A stretch of 64,000 bases of DNA, from assembly GCF_052324685.1 (NCBI RefSeq), contig NW_027506902.1, forward strand, positions 1,050,441-1,114,440, in the 5' to 3' direction. How positions within the stretch are numbered: position 1 is the first letter of the stretch; every line of letters begins with the position of its first letter. The translations under genes and the position numbers were made by a program. Shown here piece after piece: positions 48,401 to 60,721 of the stretch. The stretch comes from Brachyhypopomus gauderio (taxonomy: Eukaryota > Chordata > Actinopteri > Gymnotiformes > Hypopomidae). Under the pieces are notes generated by a model. The model worked only from the letters and a program-made list of their open reading frames with translations. It searched no databases and had not been told where the DNA came from.

Positions 48401-49665
48401 TACTTGAGCATACAGACAGGGTTATTGTATTCACACACACACCCCTAATGCAATGTACTGTAGAGTCCTAAACAGACTTATTGCACTGCTATCCGAAGCA
48501 GTGTAACACACAAAAATCATTACGAACCTTTCTTCTTATGTGTGATGTGTAGTCTCTCTATATTATGTGAAGCCTTTCAATGTGTGCACCCCTTTAATTG
48601 CTTGGTTGCTTTAACATTGTCTTTTATAGGTGTGCTCTCTCCGCCTCTGCTGGCTTCCACGTCTGTGTCCGGAACAGAGGAACTTTCTGTCCAACCTGGG
48701 GTACTTGATAACCGGTAATAACTAGGTGCCATGACCTGAAATCTGTACATGCTGATGTATACAAAATGTATAGCTATTTTATTGAATTCTACAGTGAACT
48801 CTCCCTCAAAATCTTCCATTTCCCTGTCAGGAAATGTTGGAATGGTGCAGCACGCAGTACCTGCTGATAGGTTTTAATTTCAGTGTGTAGCTGATCATGA
48901 CTTTGCTGCTGGTTATGGTCCAGGTGCCCAGAGTGTAATAGTCCGTTCAGCTCAAAGGAAGAGCTGGCAGCCCACTTTCAGCACACCGAGCCCTCCTGCA
49001 TCGACACAGTGAGTGTGCGCTGCATGACTGTTTTTGCAGAACCAGCACCTCATGGCATGAGGACTTGTTATCGTTTACTGAGCGTGTGTGTGTGTGTGTG
49101 TGCTTTCAGTGCTGCTTGCAGTGCTCTCCACCGATGCCTATGTGGAATCCCTGTAGTACAGCAGCCCACCGGCGTCTTCACCAGCAGCTCTCCCCTCTCG
49201 TCTGCCCCGAGTGTGGCCTCGTCTCTCAGACACACGGCCTCAGTGCACACCTGCAACAGGCCTGCCTGCACTACGCACGCCAGCTCGGACACAGGCATGT
49301 GCTCGCGCACGCAAAAACAAGCTCGTGTCTGCCCCTAGATGTTAGTCTTCCCCTTTTTGTTGACTGCTTCAGTGTCATTATTTTCACTCTCGCTTTGCAG
49401 GTGCGCCTGTTGTCAGTTGGTGTTCGGAGGTGCGAATAGTCTGAATGCAGTGAAGACGCACATGCAGACGGCTCATTGTGAAATCTTCCATAAATGCCCC
49501 TCCTGCCCCATGGCCTTCAAATCTGCCTCCAGCGCTGATGCCCACTGTACCGCGCAGCACCCTGATCTGACACACACAGCCAAGCAGTCCAAGTGGGTGT
49601 CCAGTGTAGACACAGCTTTCTGTCTTTAAGATGTTGTGGGTGTTTTCTGTTGGGAAAACTGTGCT

Positions 49666-49711
<46 letters not shown>

Positions 49712-52700
49712 TTTCCCTTTCATGTAGAGAGATCTATAAATGTGTGATGTGTCGGACCGTTTTTACCCAGAAACCCCTGCTCAACGTCCATTTTGACACT
49801 CACTTAGTGAAGCAAAAGGTCCACGTGTTTAAATGTCCTGACTGCAACAAGGTGTTCACACAGAGAAGTTCCCTCCTAGAACATGTAAAGGTCTGGCTCT
49901 AATTGTATTCATTAACTGATTCTCTTTTGGTTCAGTCATGTGAATATATTATGCATGCTGTAATGTTCATTTGAATACATTTTAAAAACACAGTTGACTT
50001 AAGTTGGGTATGTGTGTTGCTGTGAAGACACCAACATTTAAACTGGGCAAACAAGCAACCATTATAGCAACCATTATATGCTACAGTTTTCCTCTGTTCT
50101 CCACCTCCAGGCTTCTCACAGCAAGTCCACGGTTCATGTGAATGACGTGTCTGTTCAGAGGGGCTCTGTGAAGATGGAGACCTCCGATGGGGAAGAGTGG
50201 AAGAGAGAAGAGGAGGTGGAACAAGGAAAGAGGCGAAATCCAGTAGCTGTGAAGAACCCCACTGTTCCCGACGTTCTGATCTGGAGCTGCGCAGAGTGTC
50301 GGACACGCTACACCGACAAAGACAGCTACATCAGCCACATGGCTAACCAGCATGGGAAGGTCAGAAACACTACATGCTATGGTTAATAATACACTATGAT
50401 CAGTGTGGAGGCACTGTAGACACAAAGTCAAATTTATTGAAACATGTTGTCACAAAGCAGCTTTACAAGAGCAATGGGTCCAGATCCCTAATGAGCAAGC
50501 CAGGGACGACAGTGGCAAGGAAAAACTCCCTAGGCAGGGATTAGGAAGAAACCTTGGGAGGACCGAGAGTTCAATAGGGAACTCGTTGTCCATTGGGCTG
50601 CCCAGCTAGTCACAGTCCCTCCAATGTGCATGTTGAGCCTCAAGTAGGAGTCGACATCGGAGCATCCACTGATGGAAAATTGTCTTTGTAGGAGCATGTA
50701 ACCAGGATGCAAAATACAGATTAAGTACGTAAACATCAATTTACGCATCCACATATATAGCACACGTGCAAGTGATTAGCGTGATTAGGATCTGGCAGGC
50801 TTATCTATAGCAGTATAACTAAAGGGAGGGACCTGGAGGTGACCACAGGCGTGAGGGCTCACTGAGCCATTGCTTTACACCCAAATCATTATTACAACTA
50901 AAGTGAACCCAAGGCAACATCTCGGATTACTAGGAGACCCGATGACTGGGGGGCCCTGAGCTCCACACCTTCATATGTAGAATATTAACTGAAGGCTTGA
51001 TTAAATAGGTGAGCCTTAAGACTAGATTTAAAGATTGGAACTGTGCCAGAATCTTGGATTGGAGCTGGAAGACTTCCATAACCAAGGAGAAAGCTCTGCC
51101 TCCGGCTGTAGTCTTGCTAATTTTTGGTACTGAGAGAAATCCTGCATTTTGAGAGTGCAGCAGGTGAAATGGGTTATAGTATGCAATGAGCATGCAATTA
51201 ACGCCTTATAGGTCAACAGAAGAATTTTGTTTGATGCTTAACCAGAAGCCAGTGCAACGCTGAGAGAGTAGGACTAATATGATTGAATTTTCTCGCCCTA
51301 GTTAGGACTCTAGGTGCAGCAGTCTGTACAAGTTGGAGTTTTTTAAGGGACTGTTTCAAGCAGTTATTCTCAACTGGTGGGTCGTGACACATTCTGGGTG
51401 GGTCACAGACAGCTTAGTACAGACAGCTTAAAAAAATTAATACTCTTCTGATTTTGTACTTTTATCTTGAAAAAAGACAGAGAGGCACCCATCAGACATC
51501 ACGATAAATATTAATTTGCCAGTAATTATTTCACTCGCCAGTGGGGACAGGTGACACAACAGCATAATTTTTTATGGGTTTTGTGGTGGTCAGTTTTTGC
51601 CTAATTATTTCAATAGCTTTTAAACGATCCATTATAAGTCCACAAAACAAGTTGTATTACACAAAGTGCATCCTAAGTAAAAACCTACAGCTCATGAATG
51701 GGTATTTCTACCTTGCACCAATTTGTAGTGGCCAGTTTTGGTCTCAAAATCTCAATAGCGTTTATAAACGGTCCATCATAAGACCATAATGCAAGGTTGT
51801 TGATTAGAATGCACTTAATGTAATAAGACTTGTTTAATGCTCTTATGATGGATCTTTTTAAAAGCTATTGAAATATTTGACAAAACCTGACCACCACAAA
51901 TTGGTGCAAGGTAAAAATACCCATATCTGAGTTGTAGGTTGTTATTTAGGATGCACTTTGTGTAATACACCTTGTTTTATGGTTTTATGAAGAATCGTTT
52001 AAAAGCTATTGAAATCTTTGCAGAAAAATAGAGTGCACAGTGCTCTGGGGTCTTTACGACCGCCATTTTCGTCTATGTTAAGATGATTTGTAGACAGTGA
52101 CAGTAGTACATTTTAAAATAACATGTCTAATTCCGAATATGCGAACGTGAAAGCAACTTTACCACAGTTACAAGGAAGGGAAAGACAGCAGGCATGTTGG
52201 ACGGCAGAGATCCTAAATAACAGCTGACCTGATACGAGTGTTGAAATGCTTATTTGTATTTTATTATGGTGTCTATAAAAAGTTATTGGCACCTGATGTT
52301 TTCCTTTTGGGAGCCACTGGCTCCTTGAGTAATTTATTTTGTCTGGAGCCCAGCATGCGAACCGTTCTTGTTGCCATGGTAAGCACAGTTGTTATTCCTT
52401 TTAATTTGTTATAACATTTGTATTGTATAAGGTGGGTCATGACCTAATGACCATGAGAAAATGTGGGTCCCGGCCTGAGACCAGTTGAGAAGCCCTTGTT
52501 TAGAGAATCCAATTAAAAGACTTTTAAAGTAGTCCAATCTTGAGGAGACAAAAGCATGGACCAGTTTCTCTGCATCTGATAACAAACGTTAATGTCTCAG
52601 CTTAAATGTAACGTAAAATGGAAAAAGCCTTAGTGACATTGCAGATTAGAGATTGGGGACAAGCTCTATGCTATGGCATTAACATGGCCTGTGTGTGGTG

Positions 52701-55700
52701 TGATGCACTGCAACAGCAAGTCCTTGTCAATGTGCTTCTATATTTGCTATGAACTAAAATCGCATCATTTTTGTTGTGTAGGAGCTGAAGAGGTTTCCCT
52801 GCACTGCGTGTGAAGGTTCATTTTCTTCCTCCTCGAGTCTCAGGCGACACATTCGGGTCAAACACAAAGGCATCAAAAGAGCAACTTTCTACTGTCAGTG
52901 AGTATGAGCAAACAAACGCTCACTCCAGACCTCCTGGATATGTTGGTTGAAGATGTATTACTGCCCTTCAGTTTCCTGCAGATGATGCACTCATCAGTTT
53001 CAGTTTGATATCCATGTTTAGTAGCACTGATAAACAAAATGGACGGCAGGGGCAACGAGACAAGTCTCAATGGCACTTCCTTCTTCTGAAGTCTAGAAAA
53101 GCAGTAGTAGCTATATTACTTGATGCGCTTGCCAAGGTTATTTTTAACCAATGTGGTTTTTCCTGTGTAACTGAAAATTATGGTTAAGGTCCTTCGTTTA
53201 TATAACACAGGTTTATATAACTAAATCTTCAAATGATTATCTTATAAAAGCTTATAAGAAGCTTGTCTTACATTTTAGACCCTTACACGGGTCTGACATT
53301 CATAAATAGTATGGCACAGAATAGGAAGATCTGTAAATGTTTTATAATCCAGATCCAGTTATTCAATGAAATAAAAACTACTTGTTTAGGTTGGCCTGTA
53401 CTTGGTAATTCGGTTGTTTGTTTATTACACCATTATGAGCAGTCTGAAGCAGTCCTGTATGATGTGTCTGGTGATGCTAACAGAATTCTAGCAGGTGCTT
53501 TGTCATTTTAATTACTTGGGTTGTTTCTTAGGTCATGATATCTGATTTTTCTATGTATGCTTGTGTCTAGGTTATGCACTGAAGGCAAAAAGAGTTTTAG
53601 CAGTAAGCTGGTTCTGGAGAAACATATGCAAATTCATCATAGCGGACAAAGAGGAGCAAGCACTCAAAGCCAGGTGAGACATGCACGCACACACAATTAA
53701 CACACACTTCCTTACCTCAAAAAGTCTCATTCCTGTCAATGTTCTACTGTGGAGGTTCAGTAAACAACCAGCATGAAATACCCACTATTGAACAGCATCA
53801 GTGCATCATTAGATTGAATAAATTTTTTATCACAGGCCAGGAGTCATTACATGATTGACCGGTTACAGGTCAGGAGTCATTACATGACTGACCAGTTGAA
53901 TTAAAGGAAAAATGGAAGACCAGTGCCAGATGGCCAGTGTGTGTGTGTCAGGAGAGGAATGATGGAGTGCCATGCAGGGGTTTAATGGTGGAGCGCCATG
54001 CAGGGTTTTAATTTAATGCAGGAGCGCCATGCAGGGTGTTCATTTAATGCGTGAGCACCATGCAGGGTGTTCATTTAATGCGTGAGCACCATGCAGGGTG
54101 TTCATTTAATGCAGGAGCACCATGCAGGGGTTTAAAGTGTCTTGGAAAATAATATTCTGTGCCATCAAATCATCATGAAGCATGAACTAGTTCATTTGGG
54201 AACCGCAAAGTGATATAATTCTTCATCCCATGTTCTGGTGCACAAATCACTTTCAGAAATATTGATTGCTACCTTTTGGTGAAAATATGATATGTCTCTT
54301 TAAACATGCACAAATACACACCTTTAGTGTTTCTGCAAGCATTTAAGCCCTTTGACTTGAAAACCGGTTGGAACAAACAGTTTGTTTGTGAGAATTATTT
54401 TATATTTTGGTCATTCTTCCAGTAAATTGTTACCTAGTTGTTCAGATTGTTTGGACAGTGCTTATGGACCACAATTTTTAAGATTCTTGATTGGATTGAG
54501 ATCAAAGTTTATATCTCAATCCAATCAAGAATTTGTGGAACTGTTTGAAAATTGCCCTTTGTAAAGCAGTTAATCTTTTTATTGTTCAACCATTATCCCA
54601 TGCTTGGGATAAATGCCCTGTATTTTGCAACATCTATCTGTCCTTCAATTTTAACACCACTTTGTAGGTGGTTCATGGGTTCGATCAGAGTACATACAGA
54701 TAGTGAAGTAAAGGGAATAAAAAGATTTTATTCTGGACAGTGAAAACATTAAAAAGCTTGCTAAGTAAGAGAGCAAAGATAGCAAATATTTAAGACCATT
54801 ACCAATCATGCAGTTTTTCAGAATTGGGAAGTTGGAGGGAGTCATGTTAAAGGACACAATATTTATTTATCTGATATTTTTAATAAATTACTGGTGGAAG
54901 GATGATTTGCTCCCAGTCATTTGTTCGGATGTTGTTCGGAAACCATCAAAGGAGAAAATAAAGTTCTGATGGTTGGGTGTTTCTAGGACGTCACAGTCAT
55001 GGCAGCATCCAGACAGTAATGATAACATTGGCCAAAGTGTTGTGATGTCCTCTCCCACAACACCAACAAGCAGATAGACCAGGAACAAGTGAAGAAACCA
55101 CGCATTCAGTGGAAAGCATGTCAATCTGTATGTGTGTACAAATGGTAAAGGCAATGCCACCACACACACATAAGCTACTGTTGGCCAGCACTTCAACAAG
55201 TGAGTGGAAATCATCCAGCAGACATACTGCCCCAGGTGGGCAGCAGGAGGCCTTGGAGCAGATCGGGCAAACTATGTTGGGGGTAGAAAACATGACATAA
55301 GAGGGAAAGTCCAGTGTAAAAACACCACAGGTACAATGAAAGCCAAAATGTGAAAGTTGCGAGCACATAAAGCCAAATATATTGCAGTTACTTGATTGGC
55401 CACACCCTCCCCCATTCACACCTTGCCAGGCAGAGGTGTGAAAAGCTGTCATTCAAAGCCACCAGCTCGATCCGGTCCAATAAAAACAATGGAATTCAAG
55501 AATAGACAGATGTAGCTTTGCAATTCAAGAACAAATAATGCAACATAAATCTGCGAGGTCGCTGAGAGGTCGAGAATTGTTTGTTGTTCTCAGCCAAGGA
55601 GAGGATTATGCAATTCTTTGCAATGAAGTGAGCAAGCAAATAGAGGTATTTATCAACATTCCCTGTACTGTTTTAAAGTGTGATACTGATGCTTTGATAG

Positions 55701-57255
55701 TACATGAATTTTACGTGACAACATGGTCATCTTACCTTGTTAACCTGCCTTTTAAACAGACATTTAAAGAACTTACAGGCTGGATTTCTCGCAATCGGCT
55801 GCATGTACACTGCTGAATGCATGTAGATAGAATAGGACATTTTCAGTTTATCTGGTTTGTTTGAAAAGTTTTCGATGTTTAATATGTGATTTGACGTCGA
55901 ATTCATGGCGCATCTGCAGGAAGAGGTTAATGTTCAAATTACTTAACACGTAATATCAACCTCATCTAATATCCTTTAGATCAACCCAAATTCTACTTTA
56001 AATCTTGATGGGTAGATAACTCCTCTTTCTGCGTTCATCGTGCTCTGCCATCTTCTGACGACTGTGTAGCGTCAATCACAAAACCATATCAGCCAATAGC
56101 ATTCACTGAAAGAAACTCCTATGAGCCCACCCCCAAAGTGCCAAAAATGCTCCTTGCCAAAACTCCCACAAAAAATAGCCGAAGCAAACATGCTTGTTGC
56201 ACGAGCGCCATCATAAAATCGAGAAGGAAAAAACACTTGAGCCTGAAAAAAGACAGTTTGACCGCGCACACAAAAGTCGACTTTCTATGCTTGTGACTTT
56301 CACATTTACCCTCGCAAGTTGAATATTTACGCTCGCGAAATGTTTCAACACGCACGCTTGTTTTTCGGCCTGTTTTTGCGCACCTTAGTTTTGGCACGAA
56401 AATGACGTCATACTAAACAACCATTTTAGAGAATGTCCATACAAAAGGAAAAAACAGACCACAAAGAGTGGCAGTGAAAATGTGGAAGTTGAATTCAGAA
56501 ATGCTAACATGTACAACAGTTTTTATTTAACATTGTTGTTATACCTATGAGGACATTGTGTCCTCAAAATTTAGCAACATAAATATTTGCCTATGCACAC
56601 GTAAGCACCCGACGAGCATTGATGGTACGTCATTTCCTTCATTCTATGTTGCCATTTTGGGCCCTTGTGCCAGGTGTGCCCTCGCTCCACTGACACTGCT
56701 GACAGCTCCTCTGAGCAGGACGGAGGCCCTAGCACCGTGACTGCAGCCTCTGAAGAAGACAGCTCGCTGGCTGAGGGCCTCACACCACGGACTGGCAGGG
56801 GAGGATGGACTCAGGAGCAGGAAGGGCCGGGCTTCCGCTGCATGCCCTGTGGCTTTGTGTCGGAAGATAAGGAGGAGTTTCGAGTCCATATCAAGAGTCA
56901 CCGTGGCGATGAGGGCAGGACTGTACAGTGTCAGCAGTGTGGGGCGTGTTTTGCATCTGGCTCCTCCCTCAGTCGCCATCGCTTCATCAGCCACCGCATG
57001 CGTGACGCAGCCACAGAGCGCCCCCCCACACCGACCCCTGATGGGGATGACAGGCAAAGTAACATGATCCCTGGCCCCACAGCAATGGCAGCATCTCCGG
57101 GGACCCCATCACAGGTGGAGGACGGGGACGGGGAAGGCAAGCTCGTCTGCAAAGTGTGTAGATGTCAGTTCAGCAAGGCTGCCGATCTCAACACCCACTT
57201 CCGAACTCACGGCATGGCCTTCCTCACCAGCTACAAAGCGGACAAGCTGAACTGA
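45441..57255 (+). CDS. znf687: Zinc finger protein 687, complete coding region
   Basis: Nuclear C2H2 protein, one of the ZNF592/532/687 group that binds ZMYND8 in a transcription-control complex (family knowledge). Ten coding exons: 45441-47661, 48630-48714, 48924-49008, 49110-49294, 49401-49592, 49728-49890, 50111-50359, 52782-52897, 53571-53673, 56674-57255. All phases match, 3981 nt, 1326 residues (human about 1240). N-terminus [20 protein letters not shown] is the family signature. Exon 1 is a long disordered Ser/Pro/acidic region, then [11 protein letters not shown]-like finger words. Later exons carry fingers such as [76 protein letters not shown] and [19 protein letters not shown], ending [20 protein letters not shown]. 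Exon 4 ends at a GC donor (AG|GCATGT). The start is the first ATG after the acceptor. Confidence 0.94.
47755..47863. mobile_element. Near-perfect 109-bp hairpin MITE in first znf687 intron
   Basis: Two 51-bp arms, one mismatch, separated by a 7-base loop (CGTTTCA). The left arm starts GGGGTGGGTTTCCCGAAACG; the right arm is its reverse. Such foldback elements are a known fish MITE class. It lies 93 bp downstream of the exon donor at 47661. Confidence 0.9.
50430..51364. repeat. Dispersed repeat of the GCTTTACA/AATGAGCAAGCC family in a znf687 intron
   Basis: Words AACATGTTGTCACAAAGCAG, CCTAATGAGCAAGCCAGGGA, AGGAAGAAACCTTGGGAGGA and ACTCGTTGTCCATTGGGCTG mark this as a longer copy of the element at 39.96 kb. 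Towards 51000-51350 it has a GATTAAATAGGTGAGCCTTA region typical of the same family. No coding frame is clear. Confidence 0.7.
51365..52496. mobile_element. hAT-like element in a znf687 intron with a long inner inverted repeat
   Basis: Left end CAGTTATTCTCAACTGGTGG (hAT CAGTGGTTCTCAACTGG type), right end GACCAGTTGAGAAGCCCTTG. A duplication is not clean (GTTTCAAG/GTTTAGAG). It surrounds a long inverted repeat at about 51581-52025. No transposase frame was seen. Confidence 0.65.
51581..52025. repeat. Long imperfect inverted repeat, arms about 210 bp
   Basis: CAATAGCTTTTAAACGATCC near 51609 pairs with the right-arm word TCGTTTAAAAGCTATTG near 51994; TTGTATTACACAAAGTGCAT near 51652 pairs with ATGCACTTTGTGTAATACA near 51951; ACCTTGCACCAATTTG near 51712 pairs with CAAATTGGTGCAAGGT near 51897. 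Transcript of this intron could fold into a long hairpin. Confidence 0.8.
53964..54133. repeat. Minisatellite in a znf687 intron, 27-31 bp unit, about 6 copies
   Basis: GAGCGCCATGCAGGG or GAGCACCATGCAGGG recurs at 53964, 53991, 54022, 54053, 54084 and 54115, with TTCATTTAATGC between. Confidence 0.88.
54483..54532. repeat. Perfect 20-bp inverted repeat (hairpin)
   Basis: ATTCTTGATTGGATTGAGAT at 54483-54502 and its reverse complement at 54513-54532, with a 10-base loop. Probably a MITE centre; it lies in the last znf687 intron. Confidence 0.85.
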
Positions 57256-57680
57256 GACAGAGCAGAGGGGCGGGAGTGGGGTGAGCCTGACGATATTGAA
57301 TGAAGCTGTTGCTCAAAATGTGAAGATCTACTGACCTTGTGTTTACACTGAATGTTGCTCTAATGTGCCTTAAACACTTCGCACAGACACTCACAATAGC
57401 AGCGCAGCTTGTTGTTTCATTATGCATAGGTTTGCAACAAGCACAGTAACTTGAAGATTTGTAATCAGAGCTCCTTGTAGTCATGATAAAGGAGATCTGG
57501 GAAGGCTAGAGGCGGATCAGACTGGCACTAAATTGACTTGGTTATTCAACCTGATTGTTGTTTATCCTATACCCCAGTGCACTTACAGAGCCTTAGCTCT
57601 TCATATTTACAGTTGCCTTTGTAACATTAGACAAGCATTGTATATCCTGACTAATGGTTCCCAAAATCACCCAAAATCAG
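57256..57680 (+). other. znf687 3' UTR, presumed
   Basis: Follows the stop codon directly. No second gene or AATAAA was recognised in this stretch. The transcript may read through into the hAT element. Confidence 0.45.
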
Positions 57681-58219
57681 CAGGGGTGTCAAACTCATTT
57701 TGGTCTGGGGGCTGCATAATACTTAATCGGACCTTAAGGGGGCCAGACCAGTAAACTCGTTCCAAAATTACATGGAACTAACAGTAAGTCCACATTTTTT
57801 TCTTTATATTAGTGCAAAGAAGTAAATTATAAAAAAAACTTTATATGAAATGAATTGTCCTTTTACTAAATATATTATGAACAACTTTTTAAGAAAAGTA
57901 TGTGCAATTTCAACAACACTTTTACACAGATAAACATTTATTTCAGTGCTTTGTGCATAAAAACTGATTACAGTGACATTTTCCACATCTGCGAAGCACT
58001 TCTGAACACATGAACTTTCTTTTTTCTTGAAGACTTTTCACTTAAGAGGTTATCAGGGTCAACATAAAAAGCGGGTAAAGCAATAGAATTGATTAAAATA
58101 TACCCCTAGCGGATAATATAGGAACAGCAGATTTTAAATGAAATGTAGTTCATTCTTCTTTAATAATCCAGGTTTATTCCACGGGCTGAACTGAATCCCC
58201 GTATGTTTTGACACCCCTG
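57681..58219. mobile_element. hAT-type element with perfect 13-bp ends
   Basis: CAGGGGTGTCAAA at 57681 and TTTGACACCCCTG ending 58219 are exact inverted repeats. The interior is AT-rich and has no coding frame. An 8-bp duplication was not found. Confidence 0.8.
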
Positions 58220-60440
58220 ACTTGGAGGGTCAATCTAGGCTAATCTGTCTTAATTTAGAAATTCTGCAACTGTAAAGAGTTGCCTGGTACCACAGACAAA
58301 CATTCTGATACTGATATCATATTCGCAGTATAGGTTCCTTTTACCTATAGTGGCACTGATCAGAACAGTCAGTTTGTATGGTAATTAAACATTTAAAGCT
58401 CTATATAATAGAGCATTTCTTTGTTTTGTTCTGTTATTCAGAGAATTGTACCTCTCTGATTTCATTTAATCTAGAGACAACCACAGCCTTAATTCATTCA
58501 AAGTAGATCCATACCTTCCACAGGAAAACAATTATGGGTTTTAAATGTTTAAGATTCCACTTGTTTTTAAATATAATTCGAATTATTATATTGTAATATT
58601 TTTTGTTACAGACTGGTAGCAAAATTTGTTGTGACAGTTACAACAGCAGATGAAGATTGCCTTGCCTTTTAATTACCCTTTCATTTTTAATGCTTTACTT
58701 GGTTCTGATTTTGAATGTAGTTTGGATTTTGAATTTTGATTTCTGTTTTTAGTTCTCAATAATCAGTCAAGTATAAAATATCTAATCGTCATAGTAATAT
58801 TTAAAATATAATGGTTGCCTTTCTGTTTTAGTTAGATTGCTCAAATATACATTACTGATATATTTACTAACGCTAATGCCTACAAAGCCATTGAATATGG
58901 AATTCCTGTGGGATTCAATACTGACTAGATGAAGACCATTTAAAATGCAGCTGTATGTGTGAAGGCATGAAGGGAATCTTCGTGTGAGTAGGGGAGGCAA
59001 GAGAGGAGAGGGACCTTGCCTGCCTACTCAGTCTGAACCTGAATACCGTGTCTCCGAGTTCTCATATGCCTGTCATCATATGCATCAACAGCAGCATGAT
59101 TTAACTGGATGATAAATGTCTCCTATATTGTGGGGGATGGATTTTTTTTTCTTTTCACTGAGGTTCCTGTATTGGGGCCTTCCATAACATGCTCATGTTT
59201 GGACTTTTGCGGTCAGCTAAAGAAAAAGGTTTAGGCAGAAACTGACCCGTCTTAGTTTTTAGTATGTCCATTACTTAATTAGCAACAGATTCTAATCTCA
59301 GGCTTATTTAAAATGCTCCTGTTTTATTGATAAATGTTAACTGAGTAGGTTGAGCTTGATTTCCAACTATTTACATGTACTTTTAAAGTTCCAAAAACAT
59401 CCTGAGTGATGCCTAAACCAATTATCACCTTCCTTCTTTGACATTTATAAATTGGGAATAGTCTGTTGCAAATCTCACATTACGTCTCTTCTGTTAATAT
59501 GATTGCCTAATGTGATGGTGGCGGGAATATCCAGGTTGATTCTGACAGCATTCAGTTACACTGATTAAAATTCAAGCATCTCTCTTAACCAATACGATCC
59601 GAAGACAGATCTTAAAATCATTTCCTGTTCTCTTTCACCAAAAATATAGTAAAGAAGAAATGTTGGCTACACTTGGTTTCTCAAAACATTATCAAACTAG
59701 ATTTATCTTGTATTGTATATGTAAAGTACTAGTATGAATTGTACAAAACCATCCCATGTACCGGTAATTGAACCATGCTTTTTGAACCATGCTTCTGAAC
59801 ATTATTTTTGTTTATTGGTGAGTTTGTTCTGATGAGGTTTCTAATGTACTCGAACCATGCTTTTTTAACATTGTTGTGGTTTATTAGTGAGTTTGTTCCG
59901 TTGAGGTTTTCTCTGGTTTATCTTCTTTGAGTATTCCACAATCTCCATTCTCCAGATACAGGTCTGAAATTTGCATATCTTTAAATATATTTTTAAGATG
60001 TTTCAGTTATAGATATATTCATTTACAAATGAATTGTTAAAGATGGTCTAACAATTGTACCTCATACACAATTGTAGAATAATATAAATAAATATTGTGC
60101 TTTCTCTTAAAATGTTATTGTTTATACAGAAATGTAAAAGCATACACATTGTCATGTTTAAAGATGCTGAATATTGGGCCATTTATCAACCCATCAGGTA
60201 ATCACTATGGACTATGTCCCCTGAATAGAACATTTAATATAGCATTCATAGAGTTTAATATAGTATAATATTAATTGGTTAAATAGGAACCGACAGCACA
60301 CAGCAAACTTTTTTATAGTGGTTTTGTGACAGCTTAACTGAAATAGGCCCATGTACTACCGCTTTCAGTAACAGTATTTTTGCAAGCGATTATTCCTTAT
60401 TCATTAAATCTAAAAATTATGAAGAAAAAAAAATGTTGCA
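58220..60440. other. Intergenic, nothing recognised
   Basis: AT-rich sequence. AATAAA-like words (near 60080) could serve as polyadenylation sites but cannot be assigned. Confidence 0.35.
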
Positions 60441-60721
60441 TTAGTGGTGAGGTCTGTTGTACAGAGCAATTCCTATGTAGACATTTCCAGGAAGCATTTC
60501 ACTGTTGTTCAGTGAATATATCTCAGCCACAGCAGTGCTAGAGGTGGGAGGAGGGTTATGATGCCAAAGGTCCTGTGTTCTGGGGCCCCTAAATAGGTCA
60601 TAAAGAGACAGAAAATATGATAAAGAATAACAGTAAGATGTCACAAACATGGCCTGTGTAGTGCATTTAAGTGACTTTGCCTGAGAGCTCAGCAGCTTAA
60701 ATTTGTGTGGCAGTTTGGTTT

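Noticed and set aside
60441-60650. Minus-strand frame ending NNSEMLPGNVYIGIALYNRP as a terminal exon of the mesothelin-like gene
   Set aside because: It looks coding-like and follows a possible acceptor (ATTTAG|G), but its phase does not match the exon ending at 61662; a further exon would be required and none was seen.
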